A program made the translations under genes and the position numbers. Positions 49,420 to 57,223 of a stretch of 64,000 nt of DNA are shown here, piece after piece (position 1 is the stretch's first letter; every line of letters starts with the position of its first letter). Below the pieces are notes generated by a model. That model saw only the letters and a program-made list of their open reading frames with translations, was not told where the DNA came from and did no database searches. This stretch comes from Pseudomonas sp. MF4836 (GTDB lineage Bacteria; Pseudomonadota; Gammaproteobacteria; Pseudomonadales; Pseudomonadaceae), in the NCBI RefSeq assembly GCF_002018875.1, contig NZ_MVOL01000011.1:229329-293328 (forward strand), read 5' to 3'.

Positions 49420-51117
49420 ATGAGTGACGAAAAAGACCATGACGACGCGCAACCCGCGGCGCCCGAACAGTTGACTGACACCAGCCGCCGCCGCTTTCTT
49501 GGCGGCGTTGCCGTTCTGGGGGTAGGCGCCACCTTGAGCGCCTGCGGCGGGCCCGGTGAACCGGGTAAACCCCAGGAGCACCCACTCTCGCCGGCCGAGC
49601 TGGACCAGGCCCTGCGCGAGCAGGTGAAGAACGTGGTGGTGATCTACGCCGAAAACCGCAGCTTCAATAACCTGTTCGCCGACTTCCCCGGGCTGGAGCA
49701 GCCGTTGTCCTCCCTGAAGCCGGGCGATTACCAGCAGCGCGACCGCGACGGCAGCCTGCTGCAGACCCTGCCGCCGATCTGGGGCGGCATCCTGCAGGTC
49801 GGCCCGCAACACCTCGATGGGGTGACCTACCCGGTCGAAACCCAGTTCCAGCAGGACCTGCCCAACGCTCCGTTCGCCCTCAAGGGCCCGAGTGGCGAGG
49901 ACCTGCCCCTGGGCCTGGTGACCCGCGACCTGTGGCACGTGTTCTATCAGAACCAGATGCAGATCAACGATGGCAAAAATGACGGCTTTGTCGCCTGGGC
50001 CGACTCCGGCGCCCTGACCATGGGCCATTACCCGCAAAGCCGCTATTCCCTGCGGCTGTGGGATGTGGCGCGGGAATTCGTGCTGTGTGACAACTTCTTC
50101 CAGGGGGCTTTCGGTGGCTCGTTCCTCAACCACCAGTACCTGATCAGCGCCGCCGTGCCCGTCTACCCGGACGCGGCCAATTCGGTGGCCAAGTCGCAGA
50201 TCGCCACCCTGCAAAGCGACAACCCGCAAGACACCCGGCTCAAGCCCCTGGAAAAATCCCCGGCCAGTGCCATGACCGGCCCGCCGCAGTTCGGCCCCAG
50301 CGCCCTGACCCCGGATGGCTACGCGGTCAACACCATGGCCCCGCCCTACTGGCCGACCTGGATCCGCGACCCCGACCGCCCGGACTACGCCAAGGCCGAC
50401 CTGCCCAGCGTGCTGGTGCCCCAGACCCACGAACACATCGGCGACAAGCTGTCGAAAAAGAACGTCGACTGGGCCTGGTACGGCGGTGCCTGGCAAGCAA
50501 CCCTGGACCAGTTCAAGGACTCGACCGGCCTGCCGAAGATTCCCAACTTCCAGTACCACCATCAACCCTTCAACTACTTCAAGCGCCAGGGGCCGGAAAA
50601 CCCCGAAGAGCGCAGCAAGCGCCTGCGCGACGGCGGCCTGGGCGACGAATCGGGGAGCAACAGGTTCCTGGCCGACGCCGAAGCCGGAAAGCTGCCGGCC
50701 GTGAGCTTCTACAAGCCCCAGGGCAACCTCAATATGCACGCCGGTTACGCCGACGTGGCCTCCGGCGACCGGCATATCGACCGGGTGCTCAAGGTGCTGC
50801 GCGAAAGCCCGCAGTGGTCAAACATGGTGGTGGTGGTCACGGTCGACGAAAACGGCGGCTGGTGGGACCACGTGGCGCCGCCCAAGGGCGACCGTTGGGG
50901 CCCGGGAACGCGGATCCCGGCCCTGGTGGTGTCGCCCTTTGCCCGCAAAGGCACGGTGGACCACACCATTTACGACACTGCCTCGATCCTGCGCCTGATT
51001 ACCCGGGTGTTCCAGTTGGAGCCCCTGGACGGCATCAAGCAACGTGACGCCGCCATGGTCGCGCGCGGGCAAAAGCCTCTGGGCGACTTGAGCAACGCTC
51101 TGCAATTCAAGCGCTGA
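49420..51117 (+). CDS. Phosphoesterase-family acid phosphatase/phospholipase C, Tat-exported lipoprotein
   Basis: 565 residues. A twin-arginine signal is evident (DTSRRRFLGGVAVLGVGA) with a lipobox (TLSAC) directly after the hydrophobic core, implying Tat export followed by lipid anchoring. The phosphoesterase fold of AcpA/phospholipase C is shown by NVVVIYAENRSFNNLFADF near residue 72, FQGAFGGSFLNHQ, and DENGGWWDHVAPPKGDRWG, with the DEN and H residues as metal or nucleophile positions. It likely hydrolyses phosphate esters in the periplasm. A secreted unknown protein follows 130 bp later. Confidence 0.9.
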   Translation: MSDEKDHDDAQPAAPEQLTDTSRRRFLGGVAVLGVGATLSACGGPGEPGKPQEHPLSPAELDQALREQVKNVVVIYAENRSFNNLFADFPGLEQPLSSLKPGDYQQRDRDGSLLQTLPPIWGGILQVGPQHLDGVTYPVETQFQQDLPNAPFALKGPSGEDLPLGLVTRDLWHVFYQNQMQINDGKNDGFVAWADSGALTMGHYPQSRYSLRLWDVAREFVLCDNFFQGAFGGSFLNHQYLISAAVPVYPDAANSVAKSQIATLQSDNPQDTRLKPLEKSPASAMTGPPQFGPSALTPDGYAVNTMAPPYWPTWIRDPDRPDYAKADLPSVLVPQTHEHIGDKLSKKNVDWAWYGGAWQATLDQFKDSTGLPKIPNFQYHHQPFNYFKRQGPENPEERSKRLRDGGLGDESGSNRFLADAEAGKLPAVSFYKPQGNLNMHAGYADVASGDRHIDRVLKVLRESPQWSNMVVVVTVDENGGWWDHVAPPKGDRWGPGTRIPALVVSPFARKGTVDHTIYDTASILRLITRVFQLEPLDGIKQRDAAMVARGQKPLGDLSNALQFKR

Positions 51118-51246
51118 CCCTCAGCGGCGCCGCGCAATCGGCGCCGCTGATGAAGTTATTCCTACCCGGCTCCCGTTCACCCGCTAGTGTTCCCCTGTGG
51201 ATATTCACCCCGCACAAGCGGGGTTCTCGCCGACAAGGAGCCAAGC

Positions 51247-52422
51247 ATGAATAAACTCACCGGACTGTCCCTGGGCCTCGCCGCCCTGATCCAGGGCGCA
51301 CCGGCCCTGGCCGCTGACGTGGAGGTGCCCCTGGGCAGCCCCCAGCGCGTGACCCAACTCTTCGCCTATCCCAATAATTGCAACGTGATCTGCTTCCGCA
51401 ACTGGACCCTGGAACAGACCGTCGAGCATTACCTGACCCAAAGCGTGCAACGCGACGGCTACAGCACCGCCCGGGTCAAGGTCAGCGGCGATCAACAGCA
51501 GTTGCACGCGACCATCAGCGGCGTGCCCCAATCCTACGGCAAACCGCTGACGGCCCTGCTGGATGCCGGCGACCTGGCCTACAAGGGCGCCAGCCAGCTC
51601 AATGCCGACGGTAAGTGGGCCTACAGCTGGTACCTGTTCCTGCCCCTGGGCATGGCCCTGGAACAGCGCAAAAGCGTCGAGTTGCTGCACTTCCCGCCGG
51701 ACTATTCCCTGACCCGTGCCCAGGATTACCTGGAATCAGCCACCACCGACCGCTGGGCGACCCTGCTGACCGCCAATGGCATCGCCGCCGAGCAGACACC
51801 GGGCTATCAGACCATTGTCGACATCGCGCCCATCGCTGCGCCCTCCAGCGCCGGCAAGGACCTGGAAGGCGTCTATGACTACTTCAAGGACTACCAGACC
51901 AGCATGGTCAAGCAGGTCAGCCAGAGCGCCAACGGCAAGGCCTTGCCCATGGTGGCCTTCGGCGCACCGGTGCGGAACTGGATCAAGCAGCAATACGGCG
52001 CCAGCGTCGGGGTACTGGGCCTGGGGCAGATCAGCCCCAACCCGGGGGTGAACGTGCCGGTGCTGGGCTCCAACCACCCCAGCTACATCTGGTACGCGGC
52101 GGACCCGGCCAACTACGACAACGATCAGGCCAAGGCCGATGCCGCAGGCTTGAAGGTGATGGGGCAGGATTTGAGCGCCGCGTGCTGGCAGGCGGGCATG
52201 GGCAGCACGGCGGGCAGCGATCCGAGCGCGCAATTGCAGCGCTGCACCCAGACCTGGCAGGTGACCGACAAGGCAAAGACCTGCGAGCTGTTCTACACCT
52301 CGGTCCGCGACCTGACCCCGCCACAGGCCCAGGCCAAATGCGCAACCGCGCCCATCAAGACCCAGCTGCAACAGCTCAAGGCCCCCGCGCCCGCGCCGAG
52401 CACCGAAGTGCCACACCTGTAA
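51247..52422 (+). CDS. Secreted hypothetical protein, 391 aa
   Basis: Translation begins at an ATG preceded by CAAGGAG. The Sec signal peptide is MNKLTGLSLGLAALIQGAPALA before ADVEV (given as two parts: LTGLSLGLAALIQ and GAPALA). The mature protein has two Cys pairs (NCNVIC near 40; CWQAGMG, CTQTW, CELF, KCATAP in the last third), a region similar to nothing I recognise, and a Pro/Ala tail. It lies downstream of the Tat-lipoprotein phosphoesterase in the same direction and could be its partner, but the separate gap of 129 bp suggests its own promoter. Confidence 0.75.
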   Translation: MNKLTGLSLGLAALIQGAPALAADVEVPLGSPQRVTQLFAYPNNCNVICFRNWTLEQTVEHYLTQSVQRDGYSTARVKVSGDQQQLHATISGVPQSYGKPLTALLDAGDLAYKGASQLNADGKWAYSWYLFLPLGMALEQRKSVELLHFPPDYSLTRAQDYLESATTDRWATLLTANGIAAEQTPGYQTIVDIAPIAAPSSAGKDLEGVYDYFKDYQTSMVKQVSQSANGKALPMVAFGAPVRNWIKQQYGASVGVLGLGQISPNPGVNVPVLGSNHPSYIWYAADPANYDNDQAKADAAGLKVMGQDLSAACWQAGMGSTAGSDPSAQLQRCTQTWQVTDKAKTCELFYTSVRDLTPPQAQAKCATAPIKTQLQQLKAPAPAPSTEVPHL

Positions 52423-52432
52423 CCCAAAACCT

Positions 52433-52534
52433 GTAGCCGCTGCCGCAGGCTGCGCTGGCCATCCCAGACACCGCATTTCTTCAGATGAGAATGCGGCGTG
52501 TGTAAGGGCCAGCGCAGCCTTCGGCAGCGGCTAC
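52433..52534. repeat. Inverted pair of GTAG-headed REPs (REPIN)
   Basis: GTAGCCGCTGCCGCAGGC (start 52433) and the inverse copy ending GCAGCGGCTAC at 52534 flank a CCGCATT/AATGCGG hairpin. The arms are 27 bases (52433-52459 and 52508-52534), complementary except at the CAGG/CTTC positions near the centre. This is the same family as the REPs flanking the RAYT at 32.4-33.1 kb, so that transposase or an ancestor probably dispersed it. Confidence 0.85.
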
Positions 52535-52545
52535 GCGGTTTCGGC

Positions 52546-53190
52546 TCAGATGGCGCCGACCGGACGCAGGCGGTATTGCGGCGGCAGTTGCTCGAAGCCG
52601 CTGATGGTTGCGTTCAGGCTCTTCCAGCGACCGTCCTTGATGCCGTAGATGCAACCGTGAATCGATAGGCTCTGCCCACGATGCCAGGCGTTCTGCACGA
52701 TGCTGGTATGGCCGACATTGGCCACCTGCTGGATCACGTTCAGTTCGCACAGGCGGTCAACCTGCTCTTCCTCGGTCGGCAACTGCCCCAGGGCTTCGCG
52801 GTGCTCGTAATACAGGTCGCGGATCGAACGCAGCCAGCCGTCGATCAGGCCCAACTGACGATCCTGCATTGAGGCACGCACGCCGCCGCAGCCGTAATGG
52901 CCGGTGACCAGGATGTGTTTGACCTTGAGTACATCCACCGCGTACTGGATCACCGACAGGCAATTGAGGTCGGTGTGCAGCACCACGTTCGCCACGTTGC
53001 GGTGCACGAACAGGTCGCCAGGCAACATGCCGACGATCTCGTTGGCCGGCACCCGGGCGTCGGAACAACCGATCCACAGGTACTCCGGGGTCTGCTGGCG
53101 CGCCAGCTTGGAGAAGAAGTCCGGGTCTTCCTGCTTGATCGCCTCGGCCCAACGCTCGTTGTTATCAATCAGATCTTGTAGTTCGTTCAT
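52546..53190 (-). CDS. can: Beta-class carbonic anhydrase
   Basis: 214 residues from the ATG at 53190 with GAGG nine bases upstream. It interconverts CO2 and bicarbonate. The zinc site is complete: Cys and Asp in WIGCSDARVP (with the Asp/Arg dyad), His and Cys in VTGHYGCGGV. VHRNVANVV is the third family motif. Length and order are those of the E. coli Can clade. It is cytoplasmic and monocistronic, and lies 12 bases after the REP pair. Confidence 0.95.
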   Translation of the reverse strand: MNELQDLIDNNERWAEAIKQEDPDFFSKLARQQTPEYLWIGCSDARVPANEIVGMLPGDLFVHRNVANVVLHTDLNCLSVIQYAVDVLKVKHILVTGHYGCGGVRASMQDRQLGLIDGWLRSIRDLYYEHREALGQLPTEEEQVDRLCELNVIQQVANVGHTSIVQNAWHRGQSLSIHGCIYGIKDGRWKSLNATISGFEQLPPQYRLRPVGAI

Positions 53191-53342
53191 GCTGTGAAGC
53201 CTCAAGAATGATGCGCTGGTATGACAGACGACCGCCTGTCGAGGTCACGTGTGTTGCGTAGATACCGGCTATCCCTCGCAGTGGAATCTTGAGCGGCGGC
53301 GCAGGTCCACCCCTTAAGCCCCAACAGTATGAGGATATAGCC

Positions 53343-53747
53343 ATGACCGAATCACGACGTCCTTACGGTGCGCCGCAGCCCGAGCCCATCGATGACAACG
53401 AAGACCGCATGGGCTCGATGGAGGAGCTGCATTTCGACGACGAAGAGCCCAGTGCCAAGATCGGCGACACCATCCCCGAGGCGGAACTGGAGCACCGCCT
53501 GCCCGCCGAGCGTGTCCGCGAAGCCGGCCTGACCGGGGCCTCGACCGCCGACCACGAGCCCACCGACGACGACCTCAGCCCTGAGACCCTGATCCATGAA
53601 GATGGTGCCCGTTCGGCCAATGAAACCGGCGACGGCGAACAGGCCGACTGGGACCTGAGTATTGTCGATGAAGACGATATCGGTGGCGGCAATGGCCTGG
53701 ATGAAGCCGAACTGGCGCGCCGCGAACCGCTGGACGGTAACCGCTGA
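53343..53747 (+). CDS. Conserved acidic protein, 134 aa
   Basis: Start at the ATG at 53343 with GAGGA eight bases upstream. The product is very acidic and mostly disordered: PQPEPIDDNEDRMGSMEELH, DHEPTDDDLSPETLIHEDG and LSIVDEDDIGGGNGLDEAEL. It is similar to a family in Pseudomonas sometimes labelled serine kinase/phosphatase or HPr-related protein, though no kinase or HPr motifs are visible. It may bind nucleic-acid-associated or regulatory proteins, but nothing is established. It is divergent from carbonic anhydrase. Confidence 0.7.
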   Translation: MTESRRPYGAPQPEPIDDNEDRMGSMEELHFDDEEPSAKIGDTIPEAELEHRLPAERVREAGLTGASTADHEPTDDDLSPETLIHEDGARSANETGDGEQADWDLSIVDEDDIGGGNGLDEAELARREPLDGNR

Positions 53748-53780
53748 CCCGAAAGGGCCTGCGACCGGCACTAAAATCGG

Positions 53781-53805
53781 CGGCGGTGGATTCGCTCCAC
53801 CGCCG
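53781..53805. terminator. Bidirectional hairpin between the acidic protein gene and rimI
   Basis: CGGCGGTGGA (53781-53790) pairs perfectly with TCCACCGCCG (53796-53805) around TTCGC. It lies between convergent genes and may serve both. Confidence 0.65.
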
Positions 53806-53826
53806 TCTACAGCAGACCCGGGCCGG

Positions 53827-54279
53827 TCAGTCGACCAACGTGCAGGCCATCACCAGCGCATCTTCGCGCCCGCCCACCGCCGGGTAGTAATCCCGACGCC
53901 GTCCCACTTCGTTGAAACCATAACGCTCGTACAACCGGTAAGCGGTCTGATTGCTGGAGCGCACTTCCAGGAAGCACTCGCGCGCCTCTTTCTCGTAGGC
54001 CCGTTTCATCAATTCCTCGAGCAGGCGCAAGCCCAGGCCGCGGCCCTGGCTTTCCGGCTTGACGGTGATGTTGAGCAGATGCGCCTCGTCGATGATCACC
54101 TGGATCACCCCGTGCCCGACCTGCTGGCTGCCTTCGAACATCAGCCACACTTCATAGGACTTGAACGCATCCATGAAAATGCCGCGGGTCCAGGGGTGAC
54201 TGAACGCCGCGTACTCGATCTTCAGGATGGCATCCAGGTCCGCCTCGGTGGCGAGGCGGAAGTTCACGGCATCACTCAT
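53827..54279 (-). CDS. rimI: Ribosomal protein S18-alanine N-acetyltransferase
   Basis: 150 residues with the GNAT fold. The acetyl-CoA loop is ITVKPESQGRGLGLRLLEEL, followed by LEVRSSNQTAYRLYERYGFNE and DYYPAVGGREDALVMA, both characteristic of RimI (ALxL...RxGR-type ending). It acetylates the N-terminal Ala of ribosomal protein S18 and may modify other N-termini. It starts eight bases after the gene proposed here to be holD, as in E. coli holD-rimI. (The second motif is cited as two parts: SSNQTAYRLYERYGFNE and GREDALVMA.). Confidence 0.92.
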   Translation of the reverse strand: MSDAVNFRLATEADLDAILKIEYAAFSHPWTRGIFMDAFKSYEVWLMFEGSQQVGHGVIQVIIDEAHLLNITVKPESQGRGLGLRLLEELMKRAYEKEARECFLEVRSSNQTAYRLYERYGFNEVGRRRDYYPAVGGREDALVMACTLVD

Positions 54280-54287
54280 CTGTGTTC

Positions 54288-55070
54288 TTACTCATCAGTA
54301 CTCTTCCAGCGCGCCATCAGCCGACGCATGGCTTGCCAGACGTCAGCCTTACGCTGTGGCTCTTCCATTAATAGTTCCAGCCCAGGCAAGGCCCAGGCCG
54401 AACCCAGGCCTTCGACCTGGAGTTCGCGGTTGTAGGATTCGGCGTTGGCCTCTCCGGCAAAACGCACCGCCGGCAAGCCGATCAGCCACAGGCAGACGCA
54501 GGGTTCTTCCTCGACCCGCACCGAAACAAAGGCCTGGACGAAATCCCGGGCCGCATCGGGGCCCTGGTCGAGGTTGCCGCGCGTGAGCATCGGCCAGCGC
54601 ACCGGCTCGGCGACGATCTGCGGACTGTCGGGCAAACCGGCGGCACGCAGCATGTCTTTGAGCAGCAGGTAGGCCGGATCGCGGCTCTGGAACGCTTCGC
54701 CGGTCGGCAGTTCGACCAGCAGCAGGCAACGCCCGGCACGCAGCAATTGCAGGGCAAAACGCGGCGGTGGCACCGGCGCAGCCTTGGGCACGACCGGTGT
54801 CGGTGCCGCCTCTTCCACCGGCTTGCTGGCCGGGCGCGCGCTGCTGCCAGGGCGCGGCACTTCGATTTTTGCCCGTTCCGCAGGCTTGGCGACCGGCTGC
54901 TCTGTCGGCGTCTTGGCCACGACGGCAGGCGCAGGCACCTCGACCGGCGGTTCTGGCAACTCCAGCAACTCGGGACGCGAAGGCGCGGCAAAGGGCAATT
55001 CGGTGCGCGGCAGCCAGTTGACCACCTGCATGGCGGTCAAATAAGCGCGACGACGGGACTCGATAAGCAA
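54288..55070 (-). CDS. Proposed DNA polymerase III psi subunit (HolD-like), with Pro/Ala-rich insert
   Basis: 260 residues if the TTG at 55070 is the start; an ATG at 55031 would delete 13 residues. The N-terminal SRRRAYLTAMQVVNW aligns without gaps to E. coli psi SRRDWQLQQLGITQW as I recall it, including Ser-Arg-Arg, Leu and Trp, the segment that binds chi. A Pro/Ala/Glu-rich stretch (about 35-100) follows, then a globular part (RAGRCLLLVELPTGEAF, LLLKDMLRAAGLPDSPQ) resembling psi and a short helical end (VWQAMRRLMARW). Position before rimI with eight bases between matches E. coli. The common label of TonB-like protein is not supported. Confidence 0.55.
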   Translation of the reverse strand: MLIESRRRAYLTAMQVVNWLPRTELPFAAPSRPELLELPEPPVEVPAPAVVAKTPTEQPVAKPAERAKIEVPRPGSSARPASKPVEEAAPTPVVPKAAPVPPPRFALQLLRAGRCLLLVELPTGEAFQSRDPAYLLLKDMLRAAGLPDSPQIVAEPVRWPMLTRGNLDQGPDAARDFVQAFVSVRVEEEPCVCLWLIGLPAVRFAGEANAESYNRELQVEGLGSAWALPGLELLMEEPQRKADVWQAMRRLMARWKSTDE

Positions 55071-55082
55071 AGGTCGGCCACT

Positions 55083-55091
55083 TGTGGATAA
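55083..55091 (-). promoter_or_regulatory. DnaA-box-like nonamer
   Basis: On the minus strand this is TTATCCACA, the strict DnaA consensus, located in the 178-bp divergent gap between the HolD-like gene and mksF. A single such site in 64 kb may occur by chance (about one expected on either strand in 130 kb). Its position before replication- and condensation-related genes is suggestive only. Confidence 0.35.
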
Positions 55092-55248
55092 CTGAGGTGG
55101 GGGATTCTACCGCCCTTCGACAAAGATCGCCCGCTGTTGATCGGTTTGAAAACCGACAGTCCGTCTCATCAAAAGACCGGGGGTGAATCGTCGACCGCCT
55201 GATGCAGTACAATCGCTGCTTTTCATTGCCAACCAGCCGGCCATTCCG

Positions 55249-56526
55249 ATGATCGAACCCAAGCGCGTCTTGCGCGCCCTCGCCGAACACTGGGCACTTC
55301 TGGAGCCACTGTGCGAGCACTTCGACCAAGGCACCCTGAGCCTCGCCGAACTGCGCAGCCAACTGGCCGCCCAGCAACTGGACAGCACGCCCCAGGACAT
55401 CACCAGCCTGCTGGACGTGTGGATCCGCCTCGACATCCTGGTTCCGGTGGCGAAAAGCCCCAACCGTTTCGAGCTCAACGCGCAGATCCACGACTTCCTG
55501 GCCTACCTGCGGCGCGAACACCGCCTGGGCCTGTGCCTGGAGATCGAAGCCTACCTGCGCCACCTGGAGCGCCTGGCGGGTTATATCCAGGACGCGTTTG
55601 ATATCCGCGACAGCAATGACCTGGCGCGCCAATTGCGCCTGCTGGACATGCGCGTACGCGATGTATTGAAAAAACTCGCCAACGACGAACAGGCCCTGGT
55701 GGCCGTCGCCGAGCGGGCCAAGACCAGCGACCGGCAGATCCCCCTGCGCCAGCGCTATGCCGAGGTACTGGCGACCTGGGACGAATACGTCGAGCCGATG
55801 ATCCAGTTGGTGAACGCCGACGGTGCCTTCGAACAAGGGGTGCGCAAGGTCGAGAACGTCCTGCTGCGCATGCTCACCGAACAGCAGCGCCTGGGTCACC
55901 TGGTGGACGACGACATGCTGCTGCGCACCCACGCGCGGATCCTCGAAATGCAGACCAGCGCCCAGCTGACCCTGCGCCACGCCCGCGAGCTGCTGCTGCC
56001 ATTGCGTGAAGAAGCGCGCCGACACAACGCCGTAACCCGTGGCGCGGCCCTGGCCCTGTCGGCGATCCGGCGCAAAGGCATCGACGCCGTGCCGCAAGCC
56101 GCCATGCCCATGTTCACCCGGCCGCAAAGCACCTTCCTCGGCAGTTCCGGCCAGGTCGAGGCCTATGTGTATGCCCTGGCCCGCTTCGAGCCCAAGCCTG
56201 CGCGCTTCCCCAAGGCCCACAAGAGCCACAAGGGCGAAGCGCCGCGAGCACCGCGCACGGTCAAGGAAATGCTCGAGCGCTGCGAAGATGCCCTGCCCAT
56301 GCCGGACCTGATGCACTGGCTTCTGGAACAGGAGCCGGACGGCGCGACCGACGAGTTGCTGTACTGGTTCTCCCGTTTATCCCGGGAAAAACGCTTCAAG
56401 CGCGAGCGTCTCGAACGCCGCGACTACCACACCCATGAGCACCAGGTCAGCCTGCGCTCCTTCGCCCTGCTCTCGGCACGCGATGACCAGCCTGAGAATT
56501 CTGCGAGCACTCCTCATGCATCTTGA
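55249..56526 (+). CDS. mksF: MksF, kleisin subunit of MksBEF condensin
   Basis: 425 residues from the ATG at 55249. It is first in the operon mksF-mksE-mksB. The kleisin bridges the MksB head domains and recruits MksE. Visible features are an N-terminal winged-helix-like region (MIEPKRVLRALAEHWALLEP), long helices around 95-220, and the C-terminal FSRLSREKRFKRERLERRDY. The gene overlaps mksE by 11 bases. No Shine-Dalgarno motif is seen directly upstream of the chosen ATG. Confidence 0.9.
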   Translation: MIEPKRVLRALAEHWALLEPLCEHFDQGTLSLAELRSQLAAQQLDSTPQDITSLLDVWIRLDILVPVAKSPNRFELNAQIHDFLAYLRREHRLGLCLEIEAYLRHLERLAGYIQDAFDIRDSNDLARQLRLLDMRVRDVLKKLANDEQALVAVAERAKTSDRQIPLRQRYAEVLATWDEYVEPMIQLVNADGAFEQGVRKVENVLLRMLTEQQRLGHLVDDDMLLRTHARILEMQTSAQLTLRHARELLLPLREEARRHNAVTRGAALALSAIRRKGIDAVPQAAMPMFTRPQSTFLGSSGQVEAYVYALARFEPKPARFPKAHKSHKGEAPRAPRTVKEMLERCEDALPMPDLMHWLLEQEPDGATDELLYWFSRLSREKRFKRERLERRDYHTHEHQVSLRSFALLSARDDQPENSASTPHAS

Positions 56527-57223
56527 TCTTTCCGAACTGTCCCAGCTGGCGCCGATTTTTCGCGAGCTGTTCAAGGGCTATCACGTCAGCCGCCGCGACC
56601 CGGAGCTGTACGCCCAACTGTCGAACTTCCAGGACCAGTACCGCACGCTGTTCAAGGCCCTGGGCTTTGAGCTGGTGTGCGACACCCGCGGCTTCTATTA
56701 CTTCGTCCCGGACCTGGCCGCCGCCCAGGTGAACAAGACCGCCCAGCGCCTGGCGCTGTTCACCTTCATCCTCGTGGAACACCTGGCCGACCAGGGCCGC
56801 GACCCGATCGCCGTGCTCGACGGCGGCAGCCTGGGCCGCGATGAACTGCCTTCGTTGCTGGAAAAGTACCGCGACCTGTTTATCCAGGCCGAAGTCCAGA
56901 CCCAGGACGAACTCGAAGAAAAAATCATGCGCCGCATGACCCAACTGGGCTTTGCCAGCGAGGAGCCGGGCATCTACCGCTTCCTGCCGCCGATGCACCG
57001 CTTCCTCGATGTCTGCCTCTCGGTTCAGCAGGACCGCGACCTGGCCGCCAGCCTGCACAGCGTGCTGCCGTTGCCGACGCCGGTGCTGATCGACCACGAC
57101 AGCGACGAAAAACTGCTGGAGACCGACGATCCGCTGGACCTCAGCGAATTTGTCGAAGGTGAAGACAGTGAAGAGGACGCACTGGCCCGGGCCATTGCCG
57201 AAGAACAGGAGCTCGACGCATGA
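56516..57223 (+). CDS. mksE: MksE, kleisin-associated subunit
   Basis: 235 residues from the ATG at 56516, which begins with the conserved MHLDLSELSQLAPIFRELF; a longer frame inside mksF is unlikely. It has tandem winged-helix character (YRTLFKALGFELVCDTRGFY; EEKIMRRMTQLGFASEEPGIY) and a highly acidic C-terminus (EFVEGEDSEEDALARAIAEE). MksE dimers bind the kleisin and DNA. Overlaps of 11 and 4 bases with the flanking genes indicate tight translational coupling. Confidence 0.9.
   Translation: MHLDLSELSQLAPIFRELFKGYHVSRRDPELYAQLSNFQDQYRTLFKALGFELVCDTRGFYYFVPDLAAAQVNKTAQRLALFTFILVEHLADQGRDPIAVLDGGSLGRDELPSLLEKYRDLFIQAEVQTQDELEEKIMRRMTQLGFASEEPGIYRFLPPMHRFLDVCLSVQQDRDLAASLHSVLPLPTPVLIDHDSDEKLLETDDPLDLSEFVEGEDSEEDALARAIAEEQELDA

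Noticed and set aside
54288..55070. TonB-like energy transducer
   Set aside because: The Pro-rich stretch resembles TonB superficially, but there is no N-terminal membrane anchor and no TonB C-terminal domain.
54349..56316. 655-codon minus-strand frame across the holD-like gene and mksF
   Set aside because: It crosses two supported genes in other frames and the divergent promoter between them. The product is low complexity.
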